Origin: Veillonellaceae bacterium
GTDB lineage: Bacteria > Bacillota > Negativicutes > JAAYSF01
DNA: 50,648 nt
Assembly (NCBI GenBank): GCA_012523975.1
Contig: JAAYSF010000004.1
Coordinates: 1-50,648 of the forward strand
Direction of reading: 5' to 3'
Position 1 is the first letter of the stretch; the number at the start of each line of letters is the position of its first letter. The translations under genes and the position numbers were made by a program. Shown one piece after another: positions 18,213 to 27,432 of this stretch. A model generated the notes under the pieces. That model was given only the letters and a program-made list of their open reading frames with translations, searched no databases and was not told the origin of the DNA.

Positions 18213-20939
18213 CTATCCGCCATTAGCTAGCCATAGTTTAATCAAAGAATAGAGCTGTTCTAAATTAACCGGCTTGCTTATATAATCCGAGGCACCCGCT
18301 TCAAGGCACTTTTCCCGGTCAGTCTTCATAGCATTAGCAGTAAGCGCTATTATTGGCAGATGCTGATACTTTGAATTGCTACGGATTGTGCGGATAGCTT
18401 CATAACCATCCATTTCCGGCATCATAATATCCATAAGAACAAGATCAATACAATCATCAGCTGTCAATCTTTCGATTGCTTCCCGGCCGTTCTCGGCAAA
18501 AATAACCTCCATATTTAAATCTTCAAGCGCAGTAGTTAAGGCATAAATATTGCGTATGTCGTCATCAACAAGCAAAATTTTTCGATTCGTCAGTTTAGCC
18601 GGTTCCTCGAACGGCTGCTCGGCCCTTTCTATTGCCCCACTGTCAGCAGCCGGGACAGCCGCTTTCAGATCAACGGCTGCTGCCGTCTCTGCCAACAGCC
18701 GAATAGTGTCTGCGGCTTGTTCAATGTCTACCTTGCCTTGTGGCAGATATAGCGTAAACTTGCTGCCTTGTCCCACACTGCTTTCAAGTTCTATATGGCC
18801 TTCCAAAAGTTCGGCCAGCTTGCGGCTGATGGCTAAACCAAGGCCTGTCCCGCCATACTTCCGGGTATTTGTGCTGTCAGCTTGCTTAAACTCTTCAAAA
18901 ATAACCTTTTGTTGATGGGGGGCTATTCCGATTCCGGTGTCGGTAACAGAAAATTTCAGAACAACTTCGCCGCTCGGTTTTGTCTGGGTGCTAAGCTTTA
19001 GAAATACACCACCCTGTTCAGTAAACTTAAAGGCATTTGATAGAAGATTGACAATAATTTGTTCCAGCCGGATTTCATCGGTATAAATAGCTGGCGGAAA
19101 ATCTTCTTCGATCTGGAGATTAAAAAACAAGTTTTTATGTTGGGCTATAGGCATAAACTTTTTGCGCAAATCTTCAATAAAACTGCAAACAGCAACTTCG
19201 GCCTTGGTCAGAATTATCTTGCCTGATTCGATTTTGGAAATATCCAGAATGTCATTAATGAGGTCTAACAAGTCGCTGCCCGAGGAAAAAATCGTTTTGG
19301 CATACTCAACCTGCTTATCATTAAGATTGCCCGTACTATTGTCGGCCAGAATTTGCGCCAAAATAAGCATACTGTTAAGCGGAGTACGCAGTTCATGCGA
19401 CATATTAGCCAGAAACTCAGATTTATACTTAGAGCTTATCTCAACCTGCTGGGCCTTTTCTTCCAATTGAGTCTTAACAATTTCTAGTTCTTTGGCCTTT
19501 TCCTCTGAAGTCCGACATTGCAATTCGAGCTGTTCATTAATACTATGCAGTTCCTCTTGCCGCATCTGTAGTTCTTCCGATTGCGCTCGCAGCTCCTCGT
19601 TCAGTGCCTGTGCTTCCTGCAGCAGCATATCAATGTGCTGTTTAGCTTCAATACGGCTCAATGCAACAGCTATATTATCAGCTGCCTGTTCCAAGAATTC
19701 GCGCTGCAATTGGGTGAAAGGAGTAAATGATGCCAGCTCAATTACAGCCAGGGTTTGGCCGCTTAAAATAACGGGTATGGCTATTAGATTTCGTGGGGGA
19801 GCCTCACCGAGGCCGGATGATATTTTTATATAATTCTCCGGAATGTCTGTGAGCAAAATAGCTTGCTGCTCTAACGCGCATTGCCCAGCAATGCCTTCGC
19901 CAAGCATCATCTCCTGACGGCTTTCCCCCTGATTTTGACCGGCATAGGCCGCCAATCTTACCAGTTTGCTTATTTTACTGCCTCTCGCAATTAGGTACAA
20001 GGCACCGTAATGAGCATTGGCCGCCTTGGCTAGCCGCGTTATTACTTGAGTGCCGAGTTCTTCATAACTGCTTACACCTTGATTGTGCATAGCTATTTCG
20101 GCTAGCTCAGCTTTAATCCATGTCTGATTTTCCAGAACAGTTCGCATTTCTTTTTCATGCCTTACCTGCTCTTCAAGAGCGTCTGCCAGTTTATTATAGG
20201 ATCGGGCGATATCGCCAATTTCATCATTAGTAATATGTTCAACCCGCGGCAATTTTCCGCCAGTGCCGAAATTAGCATTTGCGATAACCTTAGTCATACT
20301 TTCAACACTATTTGTTATACTCTTGGTCATTAAGAACGTTAATACTAGGCCAGTAGCAATGATAACGCTAAGAGCTAACAACAGCAGCTTCATGGAGAAG
20401 CGGTAAGTCTCATCAAGCTCATATAGTGCATCTTCAAGCCCTTGCTTTTCTGCAAGGACTAGTTGATCAACCTCGATTCTTAACTGATCTCGAATACGCT
20501 CGCCTTCTCTTAGCAAAATTGCTGCTTCCTCATAATCTCCTTGCCTGATTAAACTTCTTACACGGCTTTCGACTTGCAGGTATTCTTGCTGAAATCTTTT
20601 TATGTCTTGAATATAATGTTCAGTATCAGAGCCATGCTCAATAGCCTCTAAGGCCAGCATTGCCTCATTTTTTTCCGTGCGGGCTAAATTAATGGCGTCA
20701 AACCCTTCCTCTGTTGCTAAGGTGTCATTCTCAAGAATTATATCGCGGCTGGCAATAGCAATACGGCTTGTTTGGTTCCTTATAATATTTGCCAGATCGA
20801 CATTATGATACCGCTTATCAACTGTATCACCGACAGCATCTATCTGGCGGGTCAGCATGATTGCTACCAAACCTATGGCAAGGCCCATTACTGTTACGAT
20901 TAAGCCAAATCCGGAAGATAGCTTTGACTTCATTCGCAT
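18213..20939 (-). CDS. Membrane-bound hybrid histidine kinase (4HB sensor, HAMP, GAF, HisKA, HATPase, receiver)
   Basis: A 908-residue hybrid kinase. Two membrane segments (about 10-30 and 183-205) flank a helical extracytoplasmic sensor of the four-helix-bundle type. HAMP (about 205-260), GAF (about 285-430) and a Gln/Glu-rich coiled coil (about 430-500) follow. HisKA has its His near residue 515 in NMSHELRTP. HATPase has NLLSNAFKFTEQG and GTGLGLAIS. A C-terminal receiver (about 785-905) has DDD and the acceptor Asp in LVLMDIMMPEMDG. The ligand is unknown. A 246-base upstream region contains a structured element that may control it. Confidence 0.9.
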   Translation of the reverse strand: MRMKSKLSSGFGLIVTVMGLAIGLVAIMLTRQIDAVGDTVDKRYHNVDLANIIRNQTSRIAIASRDIILENDTLATEEGFDAINLARTEKNEAMLALEAIEHGSDTEHYIQDIKRFQQEYLQVESRVRSLIRQGDYEEAAILLREGERIRDQLRIEVDQLVLAEKQGLEDALYELDETYRFSMKLLLLALSVIIATGLVLTFLMTKSITNSVESMTKVIANANFGTGGKLPRVEHITNDEIGDIARSYNKLADALEEQVRHEKEMRTVLENQTWIKAELAEIAMHNQGVSSYEELGTQVITRLAKAANAHYGALYLIARGSKISKLVRLAAYAGQNQGESRQEMMLGEGIAGQCALEQQAILLTDIPENYIKISSGLGEAPPRNLIAIPVILSGQTLAVIELASFTPFTQLQREFLEQAADNIAVALSRIEAKQHIDMLLQEAQALNEELRAQSEELQMRQEELHSINEQLELQCRTSEEKAKELEIVKTQLEEKAQQVEISSKYKSEFLANMSHELRTPLNSMLILAQILADNSTGNLNDKQVEYAKTIFSSGSDLLDLINDILDISKIESGKIILTKAEVAVCSFIEDLRKKFMPIAQHKNLFFNLQIEEDFPPAIYTDEIRLEQIIVNLLSNAFKFTEQGGVFLKLSTQTKPSGEVVLKFSVTDTGIGIAPHQQKVIFEEFKQADSTNTRKYGGTGLGLAISRKLAELLEGHIELESSVGQGSKFTLYLPQGKVDIEQAADTIRLLAETAAAVDLKAAVPAADSGAIERAEQPFEEPAKLTNRKILLVDDDIRNIYALTTALEDLNMEVIFAENGREAIERLTADDCIDLVLMDIMMPEMDGYEAIRTIRSNSKYQHLPIIALTANAMKTDREKCLEAGASDYISKPVNLEQLYSLIKLWLANGG

Positions 20940-21054
20940 ACTTTATCTCATTCCTTTAGTTTATTAACAAATTAATAATACAGTATCTCCTCGCAGAATT
21001 TTGTCGAAATTTACTAAATAGTCATTATAAAGTTATTCAAAGACGACAAAAAAA

Positions 21055-21156
21055 CCGAGACTGCCCGCTCTTAATCTCCTTAATCAATGACCAGGTGGCA
21101 ATATTGCCAATCCCTACTGTCATTACAGGCAGACTAAAAAACTAGGCTCATCTCGG
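21055..21156 (-). ncRNA. Candidate structured RNA or attenuator between spore-protein gene and kinase gene
   Basis: Read on the minus strand, 102 bases fold as nested helices. An outer CCGAGA/TCTCGG pair (21151-21156 with 21055-21060) comes first, then CTGCC/GGCAG (21128-21132 with 21061-21065), then AATGAC/GTCATT (21119-21124 with 21086-21091). An apical GGCAATATTGCC palindrome (21097-21108) closes the fold. An 18-base bulge and a 20-base internal loop separate the helices. A run of seven or more T follows directly. At minimum it is a terminator for the spore-protein gene, but it is far larger than needed. It matches no riboswitch class I could recall. Confidence 0.5.
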
Positions 21157-21183
21157 TTAAATCCTGTCTACTTTTTATGTTTT

Positions 21184-21408
21184 CTAATCAATCTTGCCGG
21201 TCTCTTCACTTACCAGGTTTTCCTCAGCCAATTCAATGAGTTTTTTTACTTTGGCGCCCCCGATCCTGCCGCCGATTTTCCCGACTTGGCTGGTTGTAAG
21301 ATCTTCGTTATGCCCTTGGTCAAGAGGAATGCCAAGCTCTTTAGCAACCTCATGCTTATCCGGCAATGAGGCGTCAAGCTCTGCCATTGAACGGTATTTT
21401 TGCGTCAT
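21184..21408 (-). CDS. Small acid-soluble spore protein, alpha/beta type
   Basis: A 74-residue protein that would coat and protect spore DNA. The family core is visible: HEVAKELGIPL, then LTTSQVGKIGGRIGGAKVKKLIELAEENL. The Gly-Gly turn and the AE..L ending are diagnostic. The first ATG (21414) directly abuts the GGGGGG Shine-Dalgarno; the second, at 21408, is spaced 6 bases and is chosen. Expression in the forespore is expected from the family, but I could not assign its promoter. Confidence 0.8.
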   Translation of the reverse strand: MTQKYRSMAELDASLPDKHEVAKELGIPLDQGHNEDLTTSQVGKIGGRIGGAKVKKLIELAEENLVSEETGKID

Positions 21409-21460
21409 TATCATCCCCCCTTTAAATATAGGTTGATAAAAATCCGCAAAAATATAAGCC

Positions 21461-23233
21461 TTAACTCTTAACAGTATATTCCTTAATTACTGCTAGAAAT
21501 TCACGACCATACCGTTCAAGCTTGACCTCGCCTACTCCCTTGATTTTGCGAAGTGCCTCCTCAGTGACCGGGCAATACTGACTCATTTCCTTGAGCGTAC
21601 TGTCGGCAAAAACAACATATGGCGGAACTTGGTCGCGAAGCGCAAGTTCTTTTCGCAGTTGGCGCAGCAGCTCGAACAGCGAATCATCAGGCTTAGCCTG
21701 GCGCTCTTTAAATACCTTTTGATAAACCTTTGCCTGATTACGCAAAACAGCTAAAGCCGCCGGCGTAAGCCTGACTACCGGGTAGTTGCTGTCGGTAAGC
21801 TGAAGATAGCCGGTGGCAGCCAGTTGCTGGATAAGTGTCTTGATATCAACAAGCGGGCGCTCTGCCATTAATCCATAAGTACTTAAATCCCCAAAGCCAA
21901 ACTGGCGAACCTTTTTATTATTGGCGCCCTTTAGGACATCGGCCACCATTGTTAAACCAAACCGCTCTTTCATGCGGTAGATGCAGGAAAATACCTTCTG
22001 CGCGTCTATCGTTATATCCATCATTTCACTATCGTCATTGCAATTACCGCAATGGCCGCAGTCGTTCATAGCATCTGACTCGCCGAAATAGCGCAGAATA
22101 TAGGTGCGCAGACACTCGGGAGTATGACAGTAATCAACCATCTCTTGCAGCTTGTGCAATTCATGCTGTTTGCGGAGCGGATGCTCAACCGATTTATCAA
22201 TTAAAAACTTTTGCAGCAAAGTATCCTGCGAACTAAAGAGCAGGATACACTCAGCTGGTTCTCCATCTCGCCCGCCGCGGCCGGCTTCTTGGTAGTAGGC
22301 CTCCATATTCTTGGGCATATTGTAGTGTAGGACATACCGTACATTTGACTTGTCAATTCCCATCCCAAAAGCGTTAGTTGCTACCATTACACGAATATCA
22401 TCATAGATAAAAGACTCTTGCTGGGCTGCCCGTTCGGAATCGCTGAGACCGGCGTGATACCGGCCTGCCGCATAGCCTTTCCGGCTCAGCAGTTCATACA
22501 GGCTGTCAACTTCTTTACGGGTTGCCGCATAGATTATACCCGAATCAGCGGCATTTGCTTTTAAATAATTCATAACAAATTTCTGTTTGTTCTCGCCCCG
22601 CAGCACTTGAAAGAACAAATTGGGGCGGTCAAATCCCGTTACATGAACATCAGGCCGCTTTAGGCCTAATAAATTAACAACATCATTTTTAACTTCAGGC
22701 GTCGCCGTTGCTGTAAAAGCCCCTACGATAGGACGGGTTTTAAGATTGGCAATAAACGGCCCCACCGCTTGATAGCTGGGCCTGAAATCATGGCCCCATT
22801 GCGAAATGCAATGAGCCTCGTCGATAGCCAACATACTGATATCAAGCTGCCGCAAGACACTCTGAAAGATATCTGTTGTTAAACGCTCCGGCGCTATGTA
22901 TATAAGCTTATAGCGTCCAGCCGCAATATAGCTTAGCCGTTGACGCAGTTCAGCGCTTGACAGTGAACTATTAATATAGGTAGCTGGCAGACCTTGATTA
23001 TTCAAAGCGTCTACCTGATCTTTCATTAGTGAAATAAGGGGCGATACAACAAGCGTAACCCCAGGCAATAGCATCGCCGGAACTTGAAAACACAGCGATT
23101 TTCCGGCGCCGGTCGGCATTATGGCGATAGTATCACGCCCCGCCAGCAAACTGGCGATAACACTCTCCTGCCCCGGCCGGAATCGGTCATAACCGTAAAC
23201 CTTTTTTAACAGCTTTTCAGCTTGCTGAATCAT
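21461..23233 (-). CDS. recQ: RecQ ATP-dependent DNA helicase
   Basis: A 590-residue superfamily 2 helicase. Motifs in order: QESVIASLLAGRD, Walker A MPTGAGKSLCF, IDEAHCISQWGHDFRPSY, TATATPEV, and motif VI QEAGRGGRDG. The RecQ zinc site follows (YCHTPEC...CGHCGNC), then winged-helix, then a C-terminal HRDC domain (about 510-588). It unwinds recombination and replication intermediates. An in-frame ATG at 23284 would overlap the rhodanese gene; the ATG at 23233 has AGGGA upstream and fits the family start. Confidence 0.95.
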   Translation of the reverse strand: MIQQAEKLLKKVYGYDRFRPGQESVIASLLAGRDTIAIMPTGAGKSLCFQVPAMLLPGVTLVVSPLISLMKDQVDALNNQGLPATYINSSLSSAELRQRLSYIAAGRYKLIYIAPERLTTDIFQSVLRQLDISMLAIDEAHCISQWGHDFRPSYQAVGPFIANLKTRPIVGAFTATATPEVKNDVVNLLGLKRPDVHVTGFDRPNLFFQVLRGENKQKFVMNYLKANAADSGIIYAATRKEVDSLYELLSRKGYAAGRYHAGLSDSERAAQQESFIYDDIRVMVATNAFGMGIDKSNVRYVLHYNMPKNMEAYYQEAGRGGRDGEPAECILLFSSQDTLLQKFLIDKSVEHPLRKQHELHKLQEMVDYCHTPECLRTYILRYFGESDAMNDCGHCGNCNDDSEMMDITIDAQKVFSCIYRMKERFGLTMVADVLKGANNKKVRQFGFGDLSTYGLMAERPLVDIKTLIQQLAATGYLQLTDSNYPVVRLTPAALAVLRNQAKVYQKVFKERQAKPDDSLFELLRQLRKELALRDQVPPYVVFADSTLKEMSQYCPVTEEALRKIKGVGEVKLERYGREFLAVIKEYTVKS

Positions 23234-23259
23234 TGCAATCCCTGCTCTCTCAAGGCGCT

Positions 23260-23655
23260 TTATCTTTCGACGGGGCCGCGCCAAGCCAGCATTCCGCCCG
23301 TTACATTGTACACATTGTCAAAACCCTTGCTCCGCAGCAGCTTTGTTCCTTGACTGCTTCGGTTGCCACTGCGGCAGATAAGAAGCACCTTCTGGTCTTT
23401 TGGTACTTCCCCCGCTCTCTTTTCGAGCTGATCTAGCGGAATAAGCGGAACGCCGGGAATATGTCCGGCTTGGTATTCTTCGGGCGTGCGGATATCAATA
23501 ATTAAGGCTTCCTTTAGCTTCCACAATTTAAACGCCTCATCAACCGATACATCAATGCTGATATTGCCGGTGTTACCGCTGCGGCTGCAGCCGAATATGA
23601 AAAATACCGCGATAACAAGCACACCTAACAATAAACCCTTTTCTAACAGGGTCAT
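23260..23655 (-). CDS. Rhodanese-like lipoprotein
   Basis: A 131-residue protein. An N-terminal hydrophobic segment ends in a lipobox-like FIFGC (Cys about residue 23), so it is probably a lipoprotein. A single rhodanese domain follows, with the active-site loop LLICRSGNRS (Cys near 92) and the family DIRTPEEYQAGHIPGV. It may transfer sulfur or handle persulfides at the membrane surface; the substrate is unknown. AAGGAGGG precedes the ATG. It lies between the ABC-F and recQ genes on the same strand. Confidence 0.85.
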   Translation of the reverse strand: MTLLEKGLLLGVLVIAVFFIFGCSRSGNTGNISIDVSVDEAFKLWKLKEALIIDIRTPEEYQAGHIPGVPLIPLDQLEKRAGEVPKDQKVLLICRSGNRSSQGTKLLRSKGFDNVYNVTGGMLAWRGPVER

Positions 23656-23685
23656 TGGTCACCCTCCTTATCACTGAGTTACTTC

Positions 23686-25587
23686 TCAGCGGCTTAGTTC
23701 TTCAGCCAGCTCATTTAGATAAGTCCAGCGCTCTAAAAGCTCGTCCAACTTTTTCTCAAGCTGCTGGTGAGTTGCTGTAAGCTGCTGCAGCAGTTCAAAA
23801 TTGCTTCCGGCATTATTAATTTCCGCTGCCAACTGACTTAATTCTTGTTCAACTCCGGCGATAACATCATCGATTTGTTCGAACTCTCGCTGCTCTTTAT
23901 AGGTCATCTTACGGGGCCGGTCTTTGCTATTATTGGCCGCACTTGGTTTTTTCTCCTCGGTTTTCTTAGTTTTCGCCGCACTAGATTCCAGATTCTGGCG
24001 ACTGTCATAGTAATCACTGTAACCGCCATTATACTGCTTAATAATGCCGTTCCCTTCGAAGGCAAAAATTTTCTCGGCGAGCCGGTCAAGAAAATACCGA
24101 TCGTGGGAAACTGCTATAACAGCGCCCGGGAAATCATCGAGATAATCTTCCAGAACGGTAAGTGTCTGGACATCTAGGTCATTAGTGGGTTCGTCCAACA
24201 ACAGTACGTTAGGTGCCCCCATCAGCACCCTTAGCAGATACAAACGGCGTTTTTCGCCACCAGATAATTTGGCAATAGGCGTCCACTGAAGCTGCGGCGG
24301 GAACAGAAACTTTTCCAACATCTGTGAAGCACTGATTGTCCCGCCATCGGCTGTGGGCAGAAAATTAGCTTCTTCCTTAATATAATCTATTACTCTCATA
24401 TTATCGTCAAGCTCAGTATTTTCCTGAGTAAAATAGCCAATTTTCACCGTCTGACCGATATCAACAGTGCCTTTGTCAGGCGGTATCAGGCCGGCAATTG
24501 TATTAAGCAGTGTAGACTTGCCACTGCCGTTAGGCCCAACAACCCCCACCCGGTCGTGTTTAAGAACAATATAGCTAAAATCACAAATTATTTCGGTCCC
24601 GTCAAAAGATTGACTGACATGCTCAAGTTCAATTATTTTTTTACCAAGCCGGCTAGCGCCTACTGAAATTTCCATTTTGGCATCTGCTGCAACCGTCTGT
24701 TCAGCGCTTAATTTCTCAAACCGCTCAATCCGCGCCTTTTGCTTTGTGCTTCGCGCTCTTGCTCCCCGTTTGATCCAGGCAAGTTCGTTACGCAGCAAAT
24801 TTTGGCGCTTGCGTTCATTAGCCTCTTGCATTTCTTCGCGCTCCGCTTTTAGTTCTAGAAAACTGCTATAATTGCCGGAGTAAGTATAAAGCTTGCCTTT
24901 ATCCAACTCAATTATGCGGGTTGATACTCTGTCCAGAAAATAACGATCATGCGTAATCATCAGCAAAGCGCCTTTGCGTTTGGCCAGATATTCTTCCAGC
25001 CACGCTACAGTGTCATTATCTATATGGTTGGTAGGTTCGTCCAATATCAACAAGTCAGCAGGATTGATTAGCGCCGCCGCCAAGGCCACCCGTTTCCGCT
25101 GCCCCCCTGACAAATTCCCAACCACAGCTGAAAAATCAGCAATCCCCAGTTTTGTCAGAATACTCTTGGCTTCGCTTTCTAGCTGCCAAGCCCCCAATGT
25201 ATCAATTTGCTGGCTAGATGAAATCAGCCTCTGTTCCCAAACTTTATCGCCCGGATTTTTTTCTAGCTGATCCAAAGCAGTTTCGTAATTACACAGCGCT
25301 TGCATAACCGGCGAGTTGCCCCGAAATACCTGCGCCAAAACTGTCGCCCCAGCATCAAACTCCGGGTTTTGAGCTAAATATTCAACTTTCACACTATTGC
25401 CTTTGATAACCTCGCCGGCATCGGCCGCCTCAAGCCCGGCAATAACTTTTAAAAAGGTGGACTTGCCAGTGCCGTTAACGCCAATCAGGCCGATTTTATC
25501 GCCCTCGTCGATACCAAAAGCTACATCGGAAAATAAAACCCGTTCGCCATAACTCTTCGCTAAGTTTTCTATCGATAATAAATTCAT
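23686..25587 (-). CDS. uup: ABC-F ATPase, Uup-like
   Basis: A 633-residue protein with two ABC domains and no membrane segments. The first has GVNGTGKST, LSGGQRKR and LLILDEPTNHID. The second has GPNGSGKST, LSGGEKRR and LLLDEPTNDLD. Between them is a helical linker with a KRQNLLRNELAWIKRG segment. The C-terminal 90 residues are Lys/Glu-rich and coiled coil, as in Uup. ABC-F proteins act on ribosomes, and Uup is linked to ribosome assembly and transposon excision. The ORF is open to 25671, but MNLLSIENL at 25587 has AAAGGA upstream and matches the family start. Confidence 0.92.
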   Translation of the reverse strand: MNLLSIENLAKSYGERVLFSDVAFGIDEGDKIGLIGVNGTGKSTFLKVIAGLEAADAGEVIKGNSVKVEYLAQNPEFDAGATVLAQVFRGNSPVMQALCNYETALDQLEKNPGDKVWEQRLISSSQQIDTLGAWQLESEAKSILTKLGIADFSAVVGNLSGGQRKRVALAAALINPADLLILDEPTNHIDNDTVAWLEEYLAKRKGALLMITHDRYFLDRVSTRIIELDKGKLYTYSGNYSSFLELKAEREEMQEANERKRQNLLRNELAWIKRGARARSTKQKARIERFEKLSAEQTVAADAKMEISVGASRLGKKIIELEHVSQSFDGTEIICDFSYIVLKHDRVGVVGPNGSGKSTLLNTIAGLIPPDKGTVDIGQTVKIGYFTQENTELDDNMRVIDYIKEEANFLPTADGGTISASQMLEKFLFPPQLQWTPIAKLSGGEKRRLYLLRVLMGAPNVLLLDEPTNDLDVQTLTVLEDYLDDFPGAVIAVSHDRYFLDRLAEKIFAFEGNGIIKQYNGGYSDYYDSRQNLESSAAKTKKTEEKKPSAANNSKDRPRKMTYKEQREFEQIDDVIAGVEQELSQLAAEINNAGSNFELLQQLTATHQQLEKKLDELLERWTYLNELAEELSR

Positions 25588-25650
25588 ATATTTTGCAATC
25601 CTTTTCTTAAGGTTTTTAAAGCATTTTAGTCTAACTTCTATTTTATCACA

Positions 25651-25685
25651 AAAAAAGCCCTCTTGTATCACTGCTGTACAAGAGG
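25651..25685 (-). terminator. Intrinsic terminator between the 49-codon ORF and the ABC-F gene
   Basis: A 9-bp stem (25659-25667 with 25677-25685) with a 9-base loop, followed on the minus strand by seven T (A at 25651-25657). It ends the small upstream ORF and lies about 65 bases before the ABC-F start. It could therefore act as an attenuator of that gene. Confidence 0.75.
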
Positions 25686-25702
25686 ACTTAAAACAACTAT
25701 TC

Positions 25703-25852
25703 CTAGCTGTAGCTTATACTGTCGATTTTACTACGCCGAAGCGCCTGCTCCGAGCTTATTTGCGGATCTGTCAGCTCAGGCGCAAAATCGGACTGATATG
25801 TTGGGGTAGAGTTCATTATCGGGGTATCATAGACACTTACTTCTTTGGTCAA
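25703..25852 (-). CDS. Small unidentified protein (49 residues)
   Basis: I do not recognise this protein. An ATG at 25888 has no ribosome site. A TTG at 25852 follows GAGGAGG at 8 bases and is the more likely start. The product is polar and acidic with Tyr, Ser and Pro, no membrane segment and no Cys. It ends in RRSKIDSISYS. A terminator follows within 20 bases. It could be a small spore or cytosolic protein, or a leader peptide for the ABC-F gene. Confidence 0.45.
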   Translation of the reverse strand: MTKEVSVYDTPIMNSTPTYQSDFAPELTDPQISSEQALRRSKIDSISYS

Positions 25853-26079
25853 CCTGCTCACCTCCTCGTCCGAATAATCTCTATGCATATAAGTTGGCTT
25901 AAAATTGTAAAACTATGCACTCGTTAAAGTATATCTTAGCGTTTTCGCGGTAAAACTAGGCCACAGCACCACCAAAAAGGATAACCATGTATACATATTT
26001 CTGGGAGGATATTGTAGCTTTATGTCTAAATGTATGATTTCATAGATTTTTTAAGCAGTAATTAAAAGGAGTTATAATT

Positions 26080-27057
26080 ATGAAACAGAAAATCCGCATA
26101 GGCATTGTAGGCTATGGAAACCTTGGTAAAGGCGCTGAACTGGCTATCGGCAACCAGCCCGACATGGAACTTGTTGCTATATTCTCGCGCCGCAAACTTG
26201 ACAGGACATTAAGCGGCGTTCCCGCAGTATCAGTTGATGACGCTGCTCAATATAAAGATAAAATCGACGTTATGCTGCTATGCGGCGGCTCGGCAACCGA
26301 CCTTGTAGAGCAAGGGCCGCACTTCGCAGCTTTGTTCAATACAGTCGACAGTTTCGATACCCATGCTAAAATTCCCGAATACTTTGCCGCTATCGATTCG
26401 GCCGCCAAAGCCGCCGGTAAAGCTGCTACAATCTCAGTTGGATGGGACCCTGGGCTTTTTTCGCTTAACCGACTGCTGGCCGGCGCTATTCTGCCGCAAG
26501 GCACCGATTATACTTTCTGGGGCAAAGGCGTCAGCCAAGGCCATTCGGACGCAATTCGCCGTATCCCCGGGGTTAAAGACGCTAAACAGTACACGATCCC
26601 GAAAGACGAAATCATTAATGCGGTACGGGCAGGTCAGTCTCCAACTGTTACAGCTAAGGAGTCACATCTTCGGGACTGCTACGTCGTTGCCGAGGAGGGT
26701 GCCGACCTTAAAACGATTGAAACCGCCATCAAAACAATGCCCAACTACTTCGCCGGCTATGAAACTCATGTGCATTTTCTCTCAGCGGAAGAGTTTCGGC
26801 AGAACCATTCCGCAATCCCGCACGGTGGTTTCGTATTCCGTATCGGCCAAACCAGTCAAGGCACTAACCATATCTATGAATTTGCGCTTAAACTTGGCAG
26901 CAACCCCGAATTCACTTCCTGCGTCTTAACGGCTTATGCTCGGGCAACCTTCCGTTTGGCCGCTCATGGTTTTGCCGGGGCAGCAACGGTATTTGATATC
27001 CCATACGCATGGCTTTCACCAAAATCCGGTGAAGAATTACGCCGCCAGCTTCTTTAG
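26080..27057 (+). CDS. ddh: meso-Diaminopimelate D-dehydrogenase
   Basis: A 325-residue NADPH-dependent enzyme that makes meso-diaminopimelate directly from tetrahydrodipicolinate and ammonia, for lysine and cell-wall synthesis. The N-terminal Rossmann motif is GIVGYGNLGKGAE, followed by AIFSRR in the NADP-binding region. The substrate part has the DSFDTHAKIPEY and VGWDPGLFSLNR segments conserved in Ddh. AAAGGAG precedes the ATG. It appears to be monocistronic, with a promoter and T-box leader for the next operon after it. Confidence 0.93.
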   Translation: MKQKIRIGIVGYGNLGKGAELAIGNQPDMELVAIFSRRKLDRTLSGVPAVSVDDAAQYKDKIDVMLLCGGSATDLVEQGPHFAALFNTVDSFDTHAKIPEYFAAIDSAAKAAGKAATISVGWDPGLFSLNRLLAGAILPQGTDYTFWGKGVSQGHSDAIRRIPGVKDAKQYTIPKDEIINAVRAGQSPTVTAKESHLRDCYVVAEEGADLKTIETAIKTMPNYFAGYETHVHFLSAEEFRQNHSAIPHGGFVFRIGQTSQGTNHIYEFALKLGSNPEFTSCVLTAYARATFRLAAHGFAGAATVFDIPYAWLSPKSGEELRRQLL

Positions 27058-27070
27058 AAATAAATAACTA

Positions 27071-27100
27071 TTGACAGCCGCCTGTCTTTATAGTTATACT
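27071..27100 (+). promoter_or_regulatory. Sigma-A-type promoter of the T-box operon
   Basis: TTGACA (27071-27076), an 18-base spacer, and TATACT (27095-27100). Transcription would start near 27107, just before the T-box stem I. Confidence 0.65.
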
Positions 27101-27106
27101 TGGTGT

Positions 27107-27402
27107 TAAATAAACACATGAATCATCGATGACCAGGAAGAGTAAACATTACTCAGAGGGTTTCAGCGAGCCAACGGCGGTGAGAGGTTGGCACTACTCG
27201 ATATGTTGAATGGGCCTGGGAGATACAGTCCGATCCACTTTGTGGGGTAGGCGCTGTCGGAATCTTCTACCGTTAACAAGAAGCGGGTATCGGACCAATG
27301 GTCCCGTACTTAGTAAGCCGGGCTGTACATACAGCCAATTAGGGTGGCACCGCGGGTTAACCCCTCGTCCCTATCTATTAAGATAGGGATGAGGGGTTTT
27401 TT
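27107..27402 (+). promoter_or_regulatory. T-box leader, tryptophan specifier (UGG)
   Basis: The leader carries the T-box core AGGGTGGCACCGCGG (27341-27355) and then a 16-bp terminator (27361-27376 with 27381-27396) and six T. In stem I the lower helix is CCAGG (27133-27137) with CCTGG (27215-27219), and the upper helix is AACAT (27145-27149) with ATGTT (27203-27207). Between them AAGAGTA faces GAATGGG, so the specifier is UGG at 27211-27213, the Trp codon. The bulge base in UGGC pairs with a G discriminator, as expected for tRNA-Trp. Uncharged tRNA-Trp would therefore switch on the transporter genes downstream. Confidence 0.9.
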
Positions 27403-27432
27403 GGTATTCAAATAAAGGAGGAATGATGTGTA

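Noticed and set aside
25987-26037. A 16-codon ORF (MYTYFWEDIVALCLNV) 40 bases before ddh, possible leader peptide
   Set aside because: AAGGAT lies close before its ATG, but there is no terminator or alternative fold between it and ddh, and the codons are not enriched for Lys. It may be chance.
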